Of a stretch of DNA of 64,000 nucleotides, positions 32,769-41,569 are shown piece by piece. The notes under the pieces are model-generated. The model saw only the letters and a list, made by a program, of their open reading frames with translations, searched no databases and was not told the DNA's origin. Within the stretch, counting starts at the first letter, position 1. Every line of letters starts with the position of its first letter. The translations under genes and the position numbers were made by a program. Source of the stretch: Solirubrobacter deserti (lineage in GTDB: Bacteria > Actinomycetota > Thermoleophilia > Solirubrobacterales > Solirubrobacteraceae); contig NZ_QPKJ02000003.1 in NCBI RefSeq assembly GCF_003344625.1, positions 496,001 through 560,000 on the forward strand, written 5' to 3'.

Positions 32769-33713
32769 TCACACGAGCTGGAGCAGCGCAGCCTCTCGCT
32801 CGGAGCTCATGTCCGGCGGGCGCAGCTCGGCGCGGTAGTCGCCGATCTCGCGTTCACCGCCGGTCTGGAGCCATTCCCGGATGTCTTCGACGGTGTCCGC
32901 GACGGGTCGCGTGGTGAGGCCGGCGGCCTGCGCGTTCGCTGTGCCGATGCGCCAAGTCCCCGGATACGCGTCCGCCGGCAACCACATCGGGAGCTCCGTC
33001 CACTCCTGGACCTTCGCCTCGACCAACTGCTCGTCGGGGATCCAGACCAGCTCGGCGTCCCCGGCCGCGGCCAGCAGCTCGCCCCAGGTCGTCTGGCCGA
33101 TCGGGCCCGTGCCGTTGAACGCGCCGCTGGTCCGCTCCTCCGCGAGGCGCAGGCAGAACGCGGCGAGGTCGCGCGCGTCGATGATCTGGATCGGCCGGTC
33201 CGGGGCACCGGGCGCTGGCACGCGGCCGCCCTGCGCGATCCGGCGCACCCACCACGGCAGGCGGAAGATGTTGTCGTGGCGGCCGACGATCAGGCCCGCG
33301 CGCACGGTGGCGAAGCGCCCGTCCATCGCCTCGCTGCCGACCCGCTCGGACGCGGCCTTGTCCTGCCCGTAGCCCTCGCCGTCCTGCCAGGTCCTGGAGT
33401 CCTCGTCGACCGGCCGCTCGGGCCAGTCCGGGTACACGTTGCAGCTGGAGACGAACACGTAGTGGCCGAGGTCGAGGCTCGCCGAGCCGCGCAGCTGGGC
33501 GGGCGTCATGCCGGACGTGTCGATCGCGGCGTCCCAGGCGCGGCCGCGCAGGGGCGTCACGTCGGCGCGGTCGCCGATGACCTGCTCGACGTCCGGGTGC
33601 GGCGTGCCGTGCAGGCCGCGGCTGTAGATCGTGACCTCGTGGCCGCGCGCCAGGGCTTCGTTGACGACGTGGCGGCCGAGGAAGACGGTGCCGCCGAGGA
33701 CGAGCAGCTTCAT
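32769..33713 (-). CDS. NAD-dependent epimerase/dehydratase-like extended SDR
   Basis: A 314-aa extended short-chain dehydrogenase. The cofactor motif is LLVLGGTVFLGRHVV at the N-terminus, and the catalytic YGQDKAASE (YxxxK) lies near residue 115. The pattern (GGTxFLG, HEVTIYSRG) matches the group annotated as NAD-dependent epimerases acting on nucleotide sugars or, in plants, chloroplast RNA-binding relatives. The substrate is unknown. The start is ATG at 33711-33713, and it is followed on the same strand by the EfeO promoter region. Confidence 0.78.
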   Translation of the reverse strand: MKLLVLGGTVFLGRHVVNEALARGHEVTIYSRGLHGTPHPDVEQVIGDRADVTPLRGRAWDAAIDTSGMTPAQLRGSASLDLGHYVFVSSCNVYPDWPERPVDEDSRTWQDGEGYGQDKAASERVGSEAMDGRFATVRAGLIVGRHDNIFRLPWWVRRIAQGGRVPAPGAPDRPIQIIDARDLAAFCLRLAEERTSGAFNGTGPIGQTTWGELLAAAGDAELVWIPDEQLVEAKVQEWTELPMWLPADAYPGTWRIGTANAQAAGLTTRPVADTVEDIREWLQTGGEREIGDYRAELRPPDMSSEREAALLQLV

Positions 33714-33738
33714 ATGCGCAACCTAGCAGTTGCGCGTC

Positions 33739-34599
33739 TTACGGGAGTCCGTGCTCCAGCGCGCCCTTCACGGAGGCGTCGAGCGCGTTCAGCCGGTACA
33801 GGGCGAGCGCCTCGGCCGAGCCGAAGCGGCGCCCGGGCGCGGTGTCCGCGCCGTGGTGGGTCAGCACGCAGTGCATGAGCGCGAGCCGGCGGTCGTCGGG
33901 CAGCTCGTAGCGGTCGAGGAGCTGTTGCGCGAGGACGATGTGGCCGAGCAGCCGTCCCTCGTCGGAGAGGCCGATCTCCGCGCCGTAGGTGAACTCGCGC
34001 GTCTTGCCGATGTCGTGCACGAGCGCGGCCGTGATCAGGAGGTCCGAGTTCAGGCGCGGGTGCAGCGTGCAGGCCTCCTGCGCGAGCGTCGCGACCGCGA
34101 CGGTGTGCTCGAGCAGCCCTCCGAGGTAGGCGTGGTGGCCGCCGCGGGTGCACGGCGCCCGGCGCCACTCGGCGCGCAGGGCGGCGTCGTCGAGCATGCG
34201 CTGCAACAGCGCGCTGTACGCGGGGTCGTGGACCTCGCGGGCGAGGTGCTCGAGAAAGCCGTCGAGCTCGTCCAGGTTGCGGTAGGCGACGGGCAGGAAC
34301 GCGGCGGGGTCGGACGCGTCGGCGCGCGTGATCTGCCGCACCTCGAGCTGAAGCTCGTCGCGGAAGCGTTCGACGCGGCCCTCGACGCGGACGAGATCGC
34401 CCTTCTCGAAGCGGCCGGAGAGCACGTCGGCGTCGCGGAACGCGCGGCCCGGGATCGTGCCCGTCTTGTCGCGGAACTCGAGCGCCAGGTACGGCGAACC
34501 GGAACGCGCGGTCAGCCGATCCTTGCGAGAGCACGCAAAGATGGCGTCGACGGGATCTCCCGCCCTCAGTGTCGCGATGGTCGTCGTGATGGCAGCCAA
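33739..34599 (-). CDS. YhaM-like 3'-5' exoribonuclease (OB fold plus HD domain)
   Basis: A 286-aa protein with an OB-fold nucleic-acid domain (about 10-95; LALEFRDKTGTIPGRAF, GDLVRVEGRVERF) followed by a metal-dependent HD phosphohydrolase domain (about 140-270; GGHHAYLGGLLEHTVAVA, ITAALVHDIGK, LTHHG). The order matches Bacillus YhaM, which trims RNA or single-stranded DNA from the 3' end. The start is uncertain; a TTG at 34597-34599 gives the expected length, and upstream codons are antisense to the divergent PAC2 gene. A sensor-type hydrolase is a less likely alternative. Confidence 0.8.
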   Translation of the reverse strand: MAAITTTIATLRAGDPVDAIFACSRKDRLTARSGSPYLALEFRDKTGTIPGRAFRDADVLSGRFEKGDLVRVEGRVERFRDELQLEVRQITRADASDPAAFLPVAYRNLDELDGFLEHLAREVHDPAYSALLQRMLDDAALRAEWRRAPCTRGGHHAYLGGLLEHTVAVATLAQEACTLHPRLNSDLLITAALVHDIGKTREFTYGAEIGLSDEGRLLGHIVLAQQLLDRYELPDDRRLALMHCVLTHHGADTAPGRRFGSAEALALYRLNALDASVKGALEHGLP

Positions 34600-34614
34600 T
34601 ACTGACGCGGTACC

Positions 34615-35499
34615 GTGAGTCTCATGCAGCCGCTGCGCTGGGAGTCCCGTCCTGATGGCCTTCGGGCCCCGGCCCTCGTGTGCGCCTTCAAAGGCTGGAA
34701 CGACGCGGGCGAGTCCGCGACGTCCGCGCTCACCTTCGTGGCGAGCAGCCTGGGCGCCGAGTCCTTCGCGTCGATCGATCCCGAGGAGTTCGTCGACTTT
34801 CAGACCACCCGCCCGACGGTGCGCCTGGTCGACGGCGTCACGCGGACGATCGACTGGCCGGAGTTCGAGATCCACGCCGTCCGCATCCCGCGGGCGCCGC
34901 GTGACCTGATCCTGCTGTCCGGCCCCGAGCCCGCGTTCCGGTGGCGCACCTTCAGCCGCACCGTCGTCGATCTGGCCGAGGCGCTCGGCGTGCAGATGGC
35001 CGTGATGCTCGGCGCGCTGCTGGCCGACGTGCCGCACTCGCGCCCCGTCTCGGTCACCGCGCACGCGTCCGACCCCGGCCTGGTGGAGCGGCTTGCGCTG
35101 ACGCCGCCCACCTACGAGGGGCCGACGGGCATCGTCGGCGTGCTGCACCAGGCGTTCACGGAAGCCGGCCTGCCCGCCGCCTCGCTGTGGGCGGCCGTGC
35201 CGCACTACGTGGCGGTCGCGCCGAACCCGAAGGGCGCGCTGGCGCTGCTGCGCCGGCTCGAGTCCCTGGTGGGCGTGACGGTGGACGCGACCGACCTCGA
35301 GGACGCGGCTGGTGAGTACGAGCAGCAGGTCTCCCGCGCCGTCGAGCTGGACCCGGACGTGCAGGCGTTCGTGGAGCGGCTGGAGCGGGCCGCGGACGAG
35401 GAGTCCGGCCGCCCCGATCCCGGCTCACTGCCGTCGGGCGACGTGATCGCGCGCGAGTTCCAGCGCTTCCTGCGCCAGCGCGGCGACCAGCCCGGTTAG
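34615..35499 (+). CDS. PAC2-family protein
   Basis: A 294-aa PAC2 protein, the fold of eukaryotic proteasome-assembly chaperones that is widespread in actinobacteria with proteasomes. Recognisable segments are ALVCAFKGWNDAGESATSAL at the start, then AVMLGALLADVPHSRP and GIVGVLHQAF. Function in bacteria is unproven. The GTG at 34615 and the ATG at 34624 are both possible starts. It is divergent from the YhaM-like gene by 15 bp, and its stop interleaves with the stop of the convergent helicase-nuclease gene. Confidence 0.8.
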   Translation: MSLMQPLRWESRPDGLRAPALVCAFKGWNDAGESATSALTFVASSLGAESFASIDPEEFVDFQTTRPTVRLVDGVTRTIDWPEFEIHAVRIPRAPRDLILLSGPEPAFRWRTFSRTVVDLAEALGVQMAVMLGALLADVPHSRPVSVTAHASDPGLVERLALTPPTYEGPTGIVGVLHQAFTEAGLPAASLWAAVPHYVAVAPNPKGALALLRRLESLVGVTVDATDLEDAAGEYEQQVSRAVELDPDVQAFVERLERAADEESGRPDPGSLPSGDVIAREFQRFLRQRGDQPG

Positions 35500-38400
35500 C
35501 GCTCCGCAGCGGGGCAGGCGATCCGGTAGTCGCACATCGAGCAGGCGCTCCACGAGGGCGTCGGCTCGAAGCCCTGTGACTCGATCCCGTCGGCGACCGT
35601 CATCACCGTCTCGGTGATCCAGTCGCGGTCCTCCTCGTCACGTTCGACGGCGACCTTCTCGTCGTCGAGCACGTAGTAGTAGGTCTGCGAGGCGGCCTCG
35701 AGCTCCCACGACTCCCGCGCGCCGACGGCGTAGAGCGAGAGCTGGACGTCCTCGCGCAGCTGGGCGGGCGTCTTCGGGCGGCCGGTCTTGTAGTCGATCA
35801 GCTCGTAGCCGCCGTCCGGCAGCCGGTCCACGCGGTCCACGCGCCCGCGCAGCAGGTGCTTGCCCATGCGGAACTGGAAGGAGCGCTCGAACCAGACCGG
35901 CTGGCCGTCCTCCTCCTTGAAGCGGTCGTGGTAGCGCACGAGCGCGGACGTCGCCTTGGCGCGGAACTGGCGCTCCTCCTCGGAGTCGCCGAAGCCGCCG
36001 CGGCGCCACCCCGCCTCCAGCAGGCCGAGCATCTCCGGCAGCCCGGCGTTGGTGGCGCCGTGGTAGCGCTCGAGCACCTGGTGGACGAGGATGCCGAAGC
36101 GCTGATTCATCGTCGGCTCGCTCGGAATCCGGAACACGCGCGCGAACTTGTACTTGAGCGGGCACGTTCGATAGGTCTCGATGTCCGTGGCCGACAGCAG
36201 CAGGCCGTCGCCGCGCCGGGGGAGGAAGGTCTCCAGCGACGGCTCGTTGCGGGCCGCGACCGCCCGCGCGCGAGCCCGCTCGTCGCGCTCGGCGTCCAGC
36301 AGGTACTCGTCCAGCGCGCTGGTCTCGAAGATCTCGCGCTGCTCGGACGTGGAGGCCTGCAGCAGGCGGGCGTTGATGTCCGGCAGCGCCTCCTCGACCG
36401 ACAGCTCGCCCGAGCGCGTGCGTTCGAGCAGAGCGGAGAGCTTGAGCAGCTCGAGGTAGCGGACGACGGCGTGGGAGACGTCGAGGTCGGTGTCGAAGCG
36501 CAGCTCGCCGAGCCGGCCGCCGACCTGGGCGACGGTCGTCAGCAGCTCGTCGCGCAGCAGCCGGAACGTCGACTGCAGCGTCTCGGCGGGCCCGAACAGC
36601 TCCTCCTCGCGCGGCTCCCACTCGCCTTGCACTGCGGCACGCGCTTCCTCGGCGTACGGGGACGGCTGCTGCGCGGCGCCGCGGTCGGTCTTCTCGGGGT
36701 AGGCGAGGACGAGGCGAGTGCGCGCGCGGGTCATCGCGACGTGCAGCAGCCGCCGCATGCCCGCGGCGTGCGCCTCCCGCGAGGCCTTCGGCACGGCCTC
36801 CTTGAGCAGCGCGTCGGGGATCGGCTCCAGCGTCTGGCGGCGCGGGCCGGGCATGCGCGCGCTCATCAGGCCGAGAACGTAGACGTGCTCGAACTCGTGG
36901 CCCTTGGCGTCGTGCATCGTCATCACGCGCACGCCGCGCGCGGACTCGGCGCCCGCGGCCTCCTCCTCGCGCAGGCCGGCGTCGGCGACGGCGGCGATCG
37001 AGCGCGCGAACTCCCGCGCCGTGGCCTGCGGCGCGCGACGCACGTACTGCGCCGCGATCTCGGCGAAGCGCGCGAGGTTGCGCAGGCGCTCGACGACCTC
37101 GGTGGTGGCCGCGAACAGCAGCTGGCGGCGGAGCCCGAGGCGCTCCACCAGCCGGTGCACGTAGAGGTCCGGGCGGGTGGTGTCGATCGCGCCGGCGGCC
37201 GAGCGGTAGAGCTTGAGGAAGACCTGGATGCGGTCGCGCGCCTCGGGCGGGATCTGCGGGGACTCGAGCGCGGCGCTCAGCGCGGCCACCATGTCCAGCT
37301 TGCGGCGGCGCGCGATCTGGGTGACGCGGGCGAGGTCGACCGCGCGCAGCTCCACCGGCGGGCGGGCGAGTGCGCGCACGACGGCGCCGGCGTCGCCCGG
37401 GTCCACGAGCAGGCGGAGCCAGGCGAGCAGGTCGCGGATCTCGGCGCGCTGGAAGAACGCCGCCGCGCCGCTCAGGTGGTACGGGACGGCCCGCTCCTCG
37501 AACGCGACGGCGACCGCCTGCCCCTCCGCGCGCACGGAGCGCACGAGCACGCAGATGTCCTCCGGCGCGGCCGCGCCGCGGGCGATCAGGCGCTCGACGT
37601 CCGCCGCGACCGCCTGGGCCTGCGCTCGCTCGGAAGCGCAGCTCCAGAACGCGACCTCCCCGCCTTCGGCGCGCGCGGTCGTCTGCTTGGCCAGGCGGTC
37701 CTCGATCGGCGCGACCACGGCCTCGGCGGCGGTGACGATCCGCTGGGCGGAGCGCTGGGACGTGTCCAGCCGGACGAGCGTCGCATGCGGCCACTCGGCC
37801 CGGAAGTCGCGGATGTTCTTGGTGGCGGCGCCGCGATACCGGTGGATGGCCTGGTCGTCGTCGGCGAACGCGCTGATCCCGCCGTGCTCGGCGACGAGCA
37901 GGCGCAGGAGCAGGCCCTGGGCGAAGCTCGCGTCCTGCAGCTCGTCCACCAGCACGTGGCGGTAGCGGCTGGCCATCCGGGCGCGCACGTGCGGCTTCTC
38001 GCGCAGGACGCGGAAGGCGATCAGGACGAGGTCGCCGGCGTCCAGCGCGCCGGCGTCCTGCAGCAGGCCGTCGTGGGCGGCGTAGAGCGCGGCGAACTCG
38101 CGCTCGCGCGCGCCGTGCGGGTCCTCGGGCAGGCGGGCGGCCCAGGCCGCGTAGTCCGCGCCGGAGACCAGCTCCTCCTTGAGGTGGTCGATGCGGCGGA
38201 CGATCTCGCCGAGCGTCGCGCTCGGGTTGCCGCGCAGGTCGTGGTGGCGCAGCGGGAGGCGGTCGATGTGCTCGAGCAGCATCGCGAGCCGGTCGGCGGC
38301 GCTGACGGGCGTCGCGAACGGGTCGATGCCCGCCTCCAGCGCCTCGTCGCGCAGCAGCCGCGCGCACAGGCCGCCGAACGTGGTGACCGTGAGCTCCTCG

Positions 38401-38621
38401 TACGGGACCGTCAGGCGCTCCTCGAGACGCTCGCGCAGCGGGTCGGGGTGCAGCGTCAGCGCGAGCAGCGTCTCAGGCGGAACGTCCTGCGCCAGGTGGT
38501 CGAAGCGCTCGACGAGCGTGGTCGTCTTGCCCGTCCCCGCGCCGCCGAGCACGAGCAGCGGGCCGCCGGAGTGCTCGACGGCCTCGCGCTGGGCGGAGGT
38601 CGGCACGAGCAGCGTGGGCAC
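35496..38621 (-). CDS. AdnB/AddB-like UvrD-type helicase fused to a Fe-S RecB nuclease
   Basis: A 1,041-aa DNA-repair motor. Walker A is LVLGGAGTGKTTTLVERF, Walker B HVLVDELQDASFAQG, and later helicase motifs include VMTMHDAKGHEFEHVYV and LLHVAMTRARTRLVLAYP. The C-terminal RecB-like nuclease has RGRVDRVDRLPDGGYELIDY then KTGRPKT, framed by four iron-sulfur cysteines (CPLKYKF and CSMCDYRIACPA). Such proteins resect double-strand breaks for recombination, as mycobacterial AdnA/AdnB do, but here no second subunit gene is adjacent. Start taken as GTG 38619-38621; an ATG at 38640-38642 overlaps the divergent gene's ATG. Confidence 0.87.
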   Translation of the reverse strand: MPTLLVPTSAQREAVEHSGGPLLVLGGAGTGKTTTLVERFDHLAQDVPPETLLALTLHPDPLRERLEERLTVPYEELTVTTFGGLCARLLRDEALEAGIDPFATPVSAADRLAMLLEHIDRLPLRHHDLRGNPSATLGEIVRRIDHLKEELVSGADYAAWAARLPEDPHGAREREFAALYAAHDGLLQDAGALDAGDLVLIAFRVLREKPHVRARMASRYRHVLVDELQDASFAQGLLLRLLVAEHGGISAFADDDQAIHRYRGAATKNIRDFRAEWPHATLVRLDTSQRSAQRIVTAAEAVVAPIEDRLAKQTTARAEGGEVAFWSCASERAQAQAVAADVERLIARGAAAPEDICVLVRSVRAEGQAVAVAFEERAVPYHLSGAAAFFQRAEIRDLLAWLRLLVDPGDAGAVVRALARPPVELRAVDLARVTQIARRRKLDMVAALSAALESPQIPPEARDRIQVFLKLYRSAAGAIDTTRPDLYVHRLVERLGLRRQLLFAATTEVVERLRNLARFAEIAAQYVRRAPQATAREFARSIAAVADAGLREEEAAGAESARGVRVMTMHDAKGHEFEHVYVLGLMSARMPGPRRQTLEPIPDALLKEAVPKASREAHAAGMRRLLHVAMTRARTRLVLAYPEKTDRGAAQQPSPYAEEARAAVQGEWEPREEELFGPAETLQSTFRLLRDELLTTVAQVGGRLGELRFDTDLDVSHAVVRYLELLKLSALLERTRSGELSVEEALPDINARLLQASTSEQREIFETSALDEYLLDAERDERARARAVAARNEPSLETFLPRRGDGLLLSATDIETYRTCPLKYKFARVFRIPSEPTMNQRFGILVHQVLERYHGATNAGLPEMLGLLEAGWRRGGFGDSEEERQFRAKATSALVRYHDRFKEEDGQPVWFERSFQFRMGKHLLRGRVDRVDRLPDGGYELIDYKTGRPKTPAQLREDVQLSLYAVGARESWELEAASQTYYYVLDDEKVAVERDEEDRDWITETVMTVADGIESQGFEPTPSWSACSMCDYRIACPAAER

Positions 38622-38640
38622 CGCCGTAGGATAGGCGCGC

Positions 38641-39483
38641 ATGGCCGCCGACTCTGCCCCTGACTGGCTTGGAGCGTGTCGGCGATCCGCCGACGCGATC
38701 CGGGCAATGCTCGCCGACAAGCCGACGATCGCCGAACGCGTGATCGAGACGGGTACGCGCGGCGAGGGCGGTGACAAGACCCTGGAGATCGACCAGATCG
38801 CCGAGGACGTCGTGTTCGCCGAGCTGCAGAAGCTGCACGACGCGGGTGCGCGCTTCACGGCCGTCAGCGAGGAAGCCGGCATCGTCGACTTCGGCGACCC
38901 GGACCGGCTCGTGGTCATCGACCCGATCGACGGCTCGGTCAACGCCAAGCGCGGCCTGCCGCACTTCGCGCTGTCGGTCGCGGTCAGCGAAGGGTCCACG
39001 ATGGCTGACGTCGTGTTCGGGTTCGTACAGGACTTCGGGCCCGACGAGGAATGGGTCGCCACGCGCGGCGGCGGCGCCCGGCTGGACGGTGTGGAGCTGG
39101 ACTGCTCGCTCGGCGAGCGGCGCACGAGCGAGGGCAAGCTCGAGGTGCTCGGCATCGAGTCCGCGGACCCGCGCTGGGTCGTCCAGTCCGCCGACGCGCT
39201 GGCCGAGACCGCGCACCGGCTGCGCGCGATCGGCGCGATCGCGGTGTCCCTGTGCCAGGTCGCGGCGGGGCGCTTCGACGCGATGGCGTCGCTCAAGCGC
39301 TGTCGCGCCGTGGACGCCGCCGCGGCGCAGCTGATCGTGCGCGAGGCGGGCGGCCGCGTCGAGTTCATCGCGTTCGACGACCCGCTGGCCGCGCCGCTGG
39401 ACCTCGAGCCGCGCTCGCCCGTGATCGCGGCGCGCACGGACGAGGGCCTCGCCGGCGTGCGGCGGGTTCCCGCCTGGCCCTAG
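38641..39483 (+). CDS. Inositol-monophosphatase-family phosphatase (FBPase/IMPase-like)
   Basis: A 280-aa magnesium-dependent phosphatase of the IMPase superfamily. Metal ligands are visible in GDKTLEIDQIAE, FTAVSEEAG and VVIDPIDGSVNAKRGLPHF, plus CRAVDAAAAQLIVREAGG near the end. Substrates in the family are inositol phosphates, fructose-1,6-bisphosphate, histidinol phosphate or PAP; the sequence does not decide among them. It diverges from the helicase gene with only 19 bp between the chosen starts. The word TAGGAT (38627-38632) could be a -10 for a leaderless transcript. Confidence 0.85.
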   Translation: MAADSAPDWLGACRRSADAIRAMLADKPTIAERVIETGTRGEGGDKTLEIDQIAEDVVFAELQKLHDAGARFTAVSEEAGIVDFGDPDRLVVIDPIDGSVNAKRGLPHFALSVAVSEGSTMADVVFGFVQDFGPDEEWVATRGGGARLDGVELDCSLGERRTSEGKLEVLGIESADPRWVVQSADALAETAHRLRAIGAIAVSLCQVAAGRFDAMASLKRCRAVDAAAAQLIVREAGGRVEFIAFDDPLAAPLDLEPRSPVIAARTDEGLAGVRRVPAWP

Positions 39484-39499
39484 CCCGGCCGCACTTGTC

Positions 39500-39522
39500 G
39501 CCGCCCGCACGCGGCGGGCGGC
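39500..39522 (+). terminator. Hairpin terminator after the IMPase-like gene
   Basis: Arms GCCGCCCG (39500-39507) and CGGGCGGC (39515-39522) with a 7-nt loop lie 16 bp past the stop. There is no clear T run. Confidence 0.5.
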
Positions 39523-39574
39523 CGCCGCGCCCGTCTCGGCCGGGCGGCTCCTGGGGCGTGGCATCCTGGACTGG

Positions 39575-40600
39575 GTGATCGACTGGAAGCTCGCCGGGAC
39601 CGTGGCCCGCGGCGTCGCCAACATGCAGCCCGCCGGCAACCCGGAGCCGTTCGAGCAACTGGCCGAGCCCGCCGCCGAGGCGGAGCGCCTCGTCTCCGCC
39701 TACACCGGCCTCGTCGCGCCTGCCACGCCGCCGGCCGAGGCGGTCGAGCGGCCGGCCTGGATCGACGCGAACCTCGCCTCGCTGCAGATCGTGATGGAGC
39801 CGGCCGTCGGGCGGATCGGCGGCAAGCTCGGGCCGCTGGGCGTGATCGCGGGGAGCGTGATGGCGGTCGAGGCGGGCGCGATCAGCGGCTTCTTGGCCGG
39901 ACGCGTGCTCGGGCAGTACGAGTTCCCGGTGCTGGAGCCGGACAAGCCCGCGCGGCTGCTGTTCGTCGCACCGAACCTCGCGCAGGCCGCGACCTCGCTG
40001 GACGCGCCGGCCGACCAGCTGTTGCGCTGGGTCGCGCTGCACGAGATGACGCACGCGCTGCAGTTCGGCGGCGTCCCGTGGCTGCGCGAGCACCTGGCGT
40101 CGATGCTGCGCGAACTGCTCGGTGCGTTGGAGATGGACCCGCGCTCGCTGCTGCGTGTGCCCGACCTCACAGATCTGCGCGCCGCGTTCGAGCGTGTGCG
40201 CGAGGACGGGCTCGCGACCGTCATGGTCGGCGCGGACAAGCGCGAGACGTTGGACCGCGTGCAGGCGTTCATGGCCGTGCTGGAGGGCTACGCCGAGCAC
40301 GTGATGGACGCCGTCGGCGCGGACGTCCTCGACGATCTGCCCGCCTTGCGCTCCGCACTGCAGCGCCGCCGCCGGGATCGCTCCGGGCTGCTGAAGATCC
40401 TCGAGCGGCTGATCGGCATGGATCTCAAGCTGCGCCAGTACGAGCAGGGCAAGGCGTTCTGCGACGCGGTGGTCGCGCGGGCCGGAATCGACGGCCTGAA
40501 CCGGGTTTGGAGCGCGCCGGAGGCCATGCCCAGCGTGGCCGAGCTCGACGACGCAGTGGGCTGGCTGGCCCGCACCGAGCGCGTCGAACCTGCGTTCTGA
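39575..40600 (+). CDS. DUF2342 zinc-dependent metalloprotease-like protein
   Basis: A 341-aa member of the actinobacterial DUF2342/zincin_2 family, often annotated as a coenzyme-F420-biosynthesis-associated or zinc-dependent protease. It opens with IDWKLAGTVARGVANMQPAG and carries the zinc motif VALHEMTHALQF (HExxH, about residue 153) with a downstream VLEGYAEHVMDAVG that provides the third ligand. There is no signal peptide, so it should act in the cytoplasm. GTG start at 39575. No F420 genes are adjacent, so that link is only a family association. Confidence 0.83.
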   Translation: MIDWKLAGTVARGVANMQPAGNPEPFEQLAEPAAEAERLVSAYTGLVAPATPPAEAVERPAWIDANLASLQIVMEPAVGRIGGKLGPLGVIAGSVMAVEAGAISGFLAGRVLGQYEFPVLEPDKPARLLFVAPNLAQAATSLDAPADQLLRWVALHEMTHALQFGGVPWLREHLASMLRELLGALEMDPRSLLRVPDLTDLRAAFERVREDGLATVMVGADKRETLDRVQAFMAVLEGYAEHVMDAVGADVLDDLPALRSALQRRRRDRSGLLKILERLIGMDLKLRQYEQGKAFCDAVVARAGIDGLNRVWSAPEAMPSVAELDDAVGWLARTERVEPAF

Positions 40601-40623
40601 ACTCCGCTTTTACGGGACGTTTA

Positions 40624-40641
40624 CAGCTGGGATCCCAGCTG
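40624..40641. promoter_or_regulatory. Perfect 18-bp palindrome upstream of the histone-like gene
   Basis: CAGCTGGGATCCCAGCTG is self-complementary with no loop and lies 23 bp after the DUF2342 stop and 134 bp before the H1-like start. It may be an operator. The rest of the 175-bp gap holds AT-richer words such as GTTTACGTACATATG and repeated AGAACC units just before the ribosome site. Confidence 0.45.
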
Positions 40642-40775
40642 CTGCTACAAACACTCCTACCGCTGTAACCGACAGGGGTCTCGGGTTTACGTACATATGT
40701 TCGCCGGGAGCGACCGAGGCGAACAGAACCTAAAGAACCAGAACCTGAACCTGTAGGGCAGGGGGAACGAGCCAC

Positions 40776-41414
40776 ATGGCCGAGAACACCAACACCACTT
40801 CCAACTCGACGACTTCCGCGAAGAAGCCGGCTGCTGCCAAGCGCAAGGCCGCCGCGAAGCGCAAGGCCGCCGCGAAGCGCAAGCCCGCGGCGCGCCGCAC
40901 CACGGCCACCACGCCGTCGCGCACCACCGGTCGTCGCGTCCGCACGCAGGCCGCCAACGAGACGCGCGAGGCCGCTTCGGCCCAGGCGCGCGCCGCTCGC
41001 GTCACGGCCGAGCAGGGCAAGTCGCTCGCCGAGCGCGCTGCGCTCACGTACGTCGGCGCCACGCTCGAGGCGCGCGACCGCATCGTCGGCGCCGCCGGCA
41101 CGGTCGTCGACACGCTCGGCACCCGCAAGAAGACCGAGCGCGAGCTCAACAAGCTGCAGGGCCGCTACGAGCGCCGCGGCCTCAAGGCCCGCAACAACCT
41201 CGAGCGCGACGTCAAGAAGGCGCGCACCCGCCTCGAGCGCACCGTCCGCCGCAACCGCAACGCGGTCGAGCGCGACGCCGACCGTCGCGGCAACGTCGTG
41301 ACGGAGCAGATCGCCGGCGTCTCCTCGCGCGTCGAGGGCGTCGCCCAGCTCGGCATCTCCACCGTGTCGCGCGTCGGCACGATCGCCAAGGAGCGCGTCA
41401 CCGCGCTGGTGTAA
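40776..41414 (+). CDS. Histone-H1-like lysine/alanine-rich nucleoid protein
   Basis: A 212-aa highly basic protein. The first ~60 residues are a KKPAAAKRKAAAKRKAAAKR-type tail encoded by three 18-bp tandem repeats (40836-40889), as in eukaryotic H1 tails and bacterial H1-like proteins. Residues 65-212 are predicted helical, rich in Arg/Glu/Ala, resembling coiled-coil heparin-binding/HbhA-type proteins. It probably binds DNA or other polyanions. A strong GGCAGGGGG ribosome site precedes the ATG. The gene is monocistronic, flanked by a palindrome upstream and a terminator downstream. Confidence 0.75.
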   Translation: MAENTNTTSNSTTSAKKPAAAKRKAAAKRKAAAKRKPAARRTTATTPSRTTGRRVRTQAANETREAASAQARAARVTAEQGKSLAERAALTYVGATLEARDRIVGAAGTVVDTLGTRKKTERELNKLQGRYERRGLKARNNLERDVKKARTRLERTVRRNRNAVERDADRRGNVVTEQIAGVSSRVEGVAQLGISTVSRVGTIAKERVTALV

Positions 41415-41538
41415 CGAACTTCCCCCGCCTCGCGCTCCGGAGAGGGTCGCGATCCGCGGGTAAGCCTGCCGACCTCATATTCCGTCGGCGGGACTCACTG
41501 GGTCCACCAGTGGGTGGTAGCACCCTCTCCTCCCTCAG

Positions 41539-41563
41539 CCGCCGTCCCCTTGTGGGGCGGCGG
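41539..41563 (+). terminator. Terminator-like hairpin after the histone-like gene
   Basis: CCGCCGTCCCC and GGGGCGGCGG pair (one bulged base) around TTGT, followed by TGGTGTTT on the plus strand. It lies just before the convergent sigma-factor stop and may serve both genes. Smaller inverted repeats at 41468-41489 (GCCGAC/GTCGGC) and near 41496-41512 (CACTGG/CCAGTG) precede it. Confidence 0.6.
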
Positions 41564-41569
41564 TGGTGT

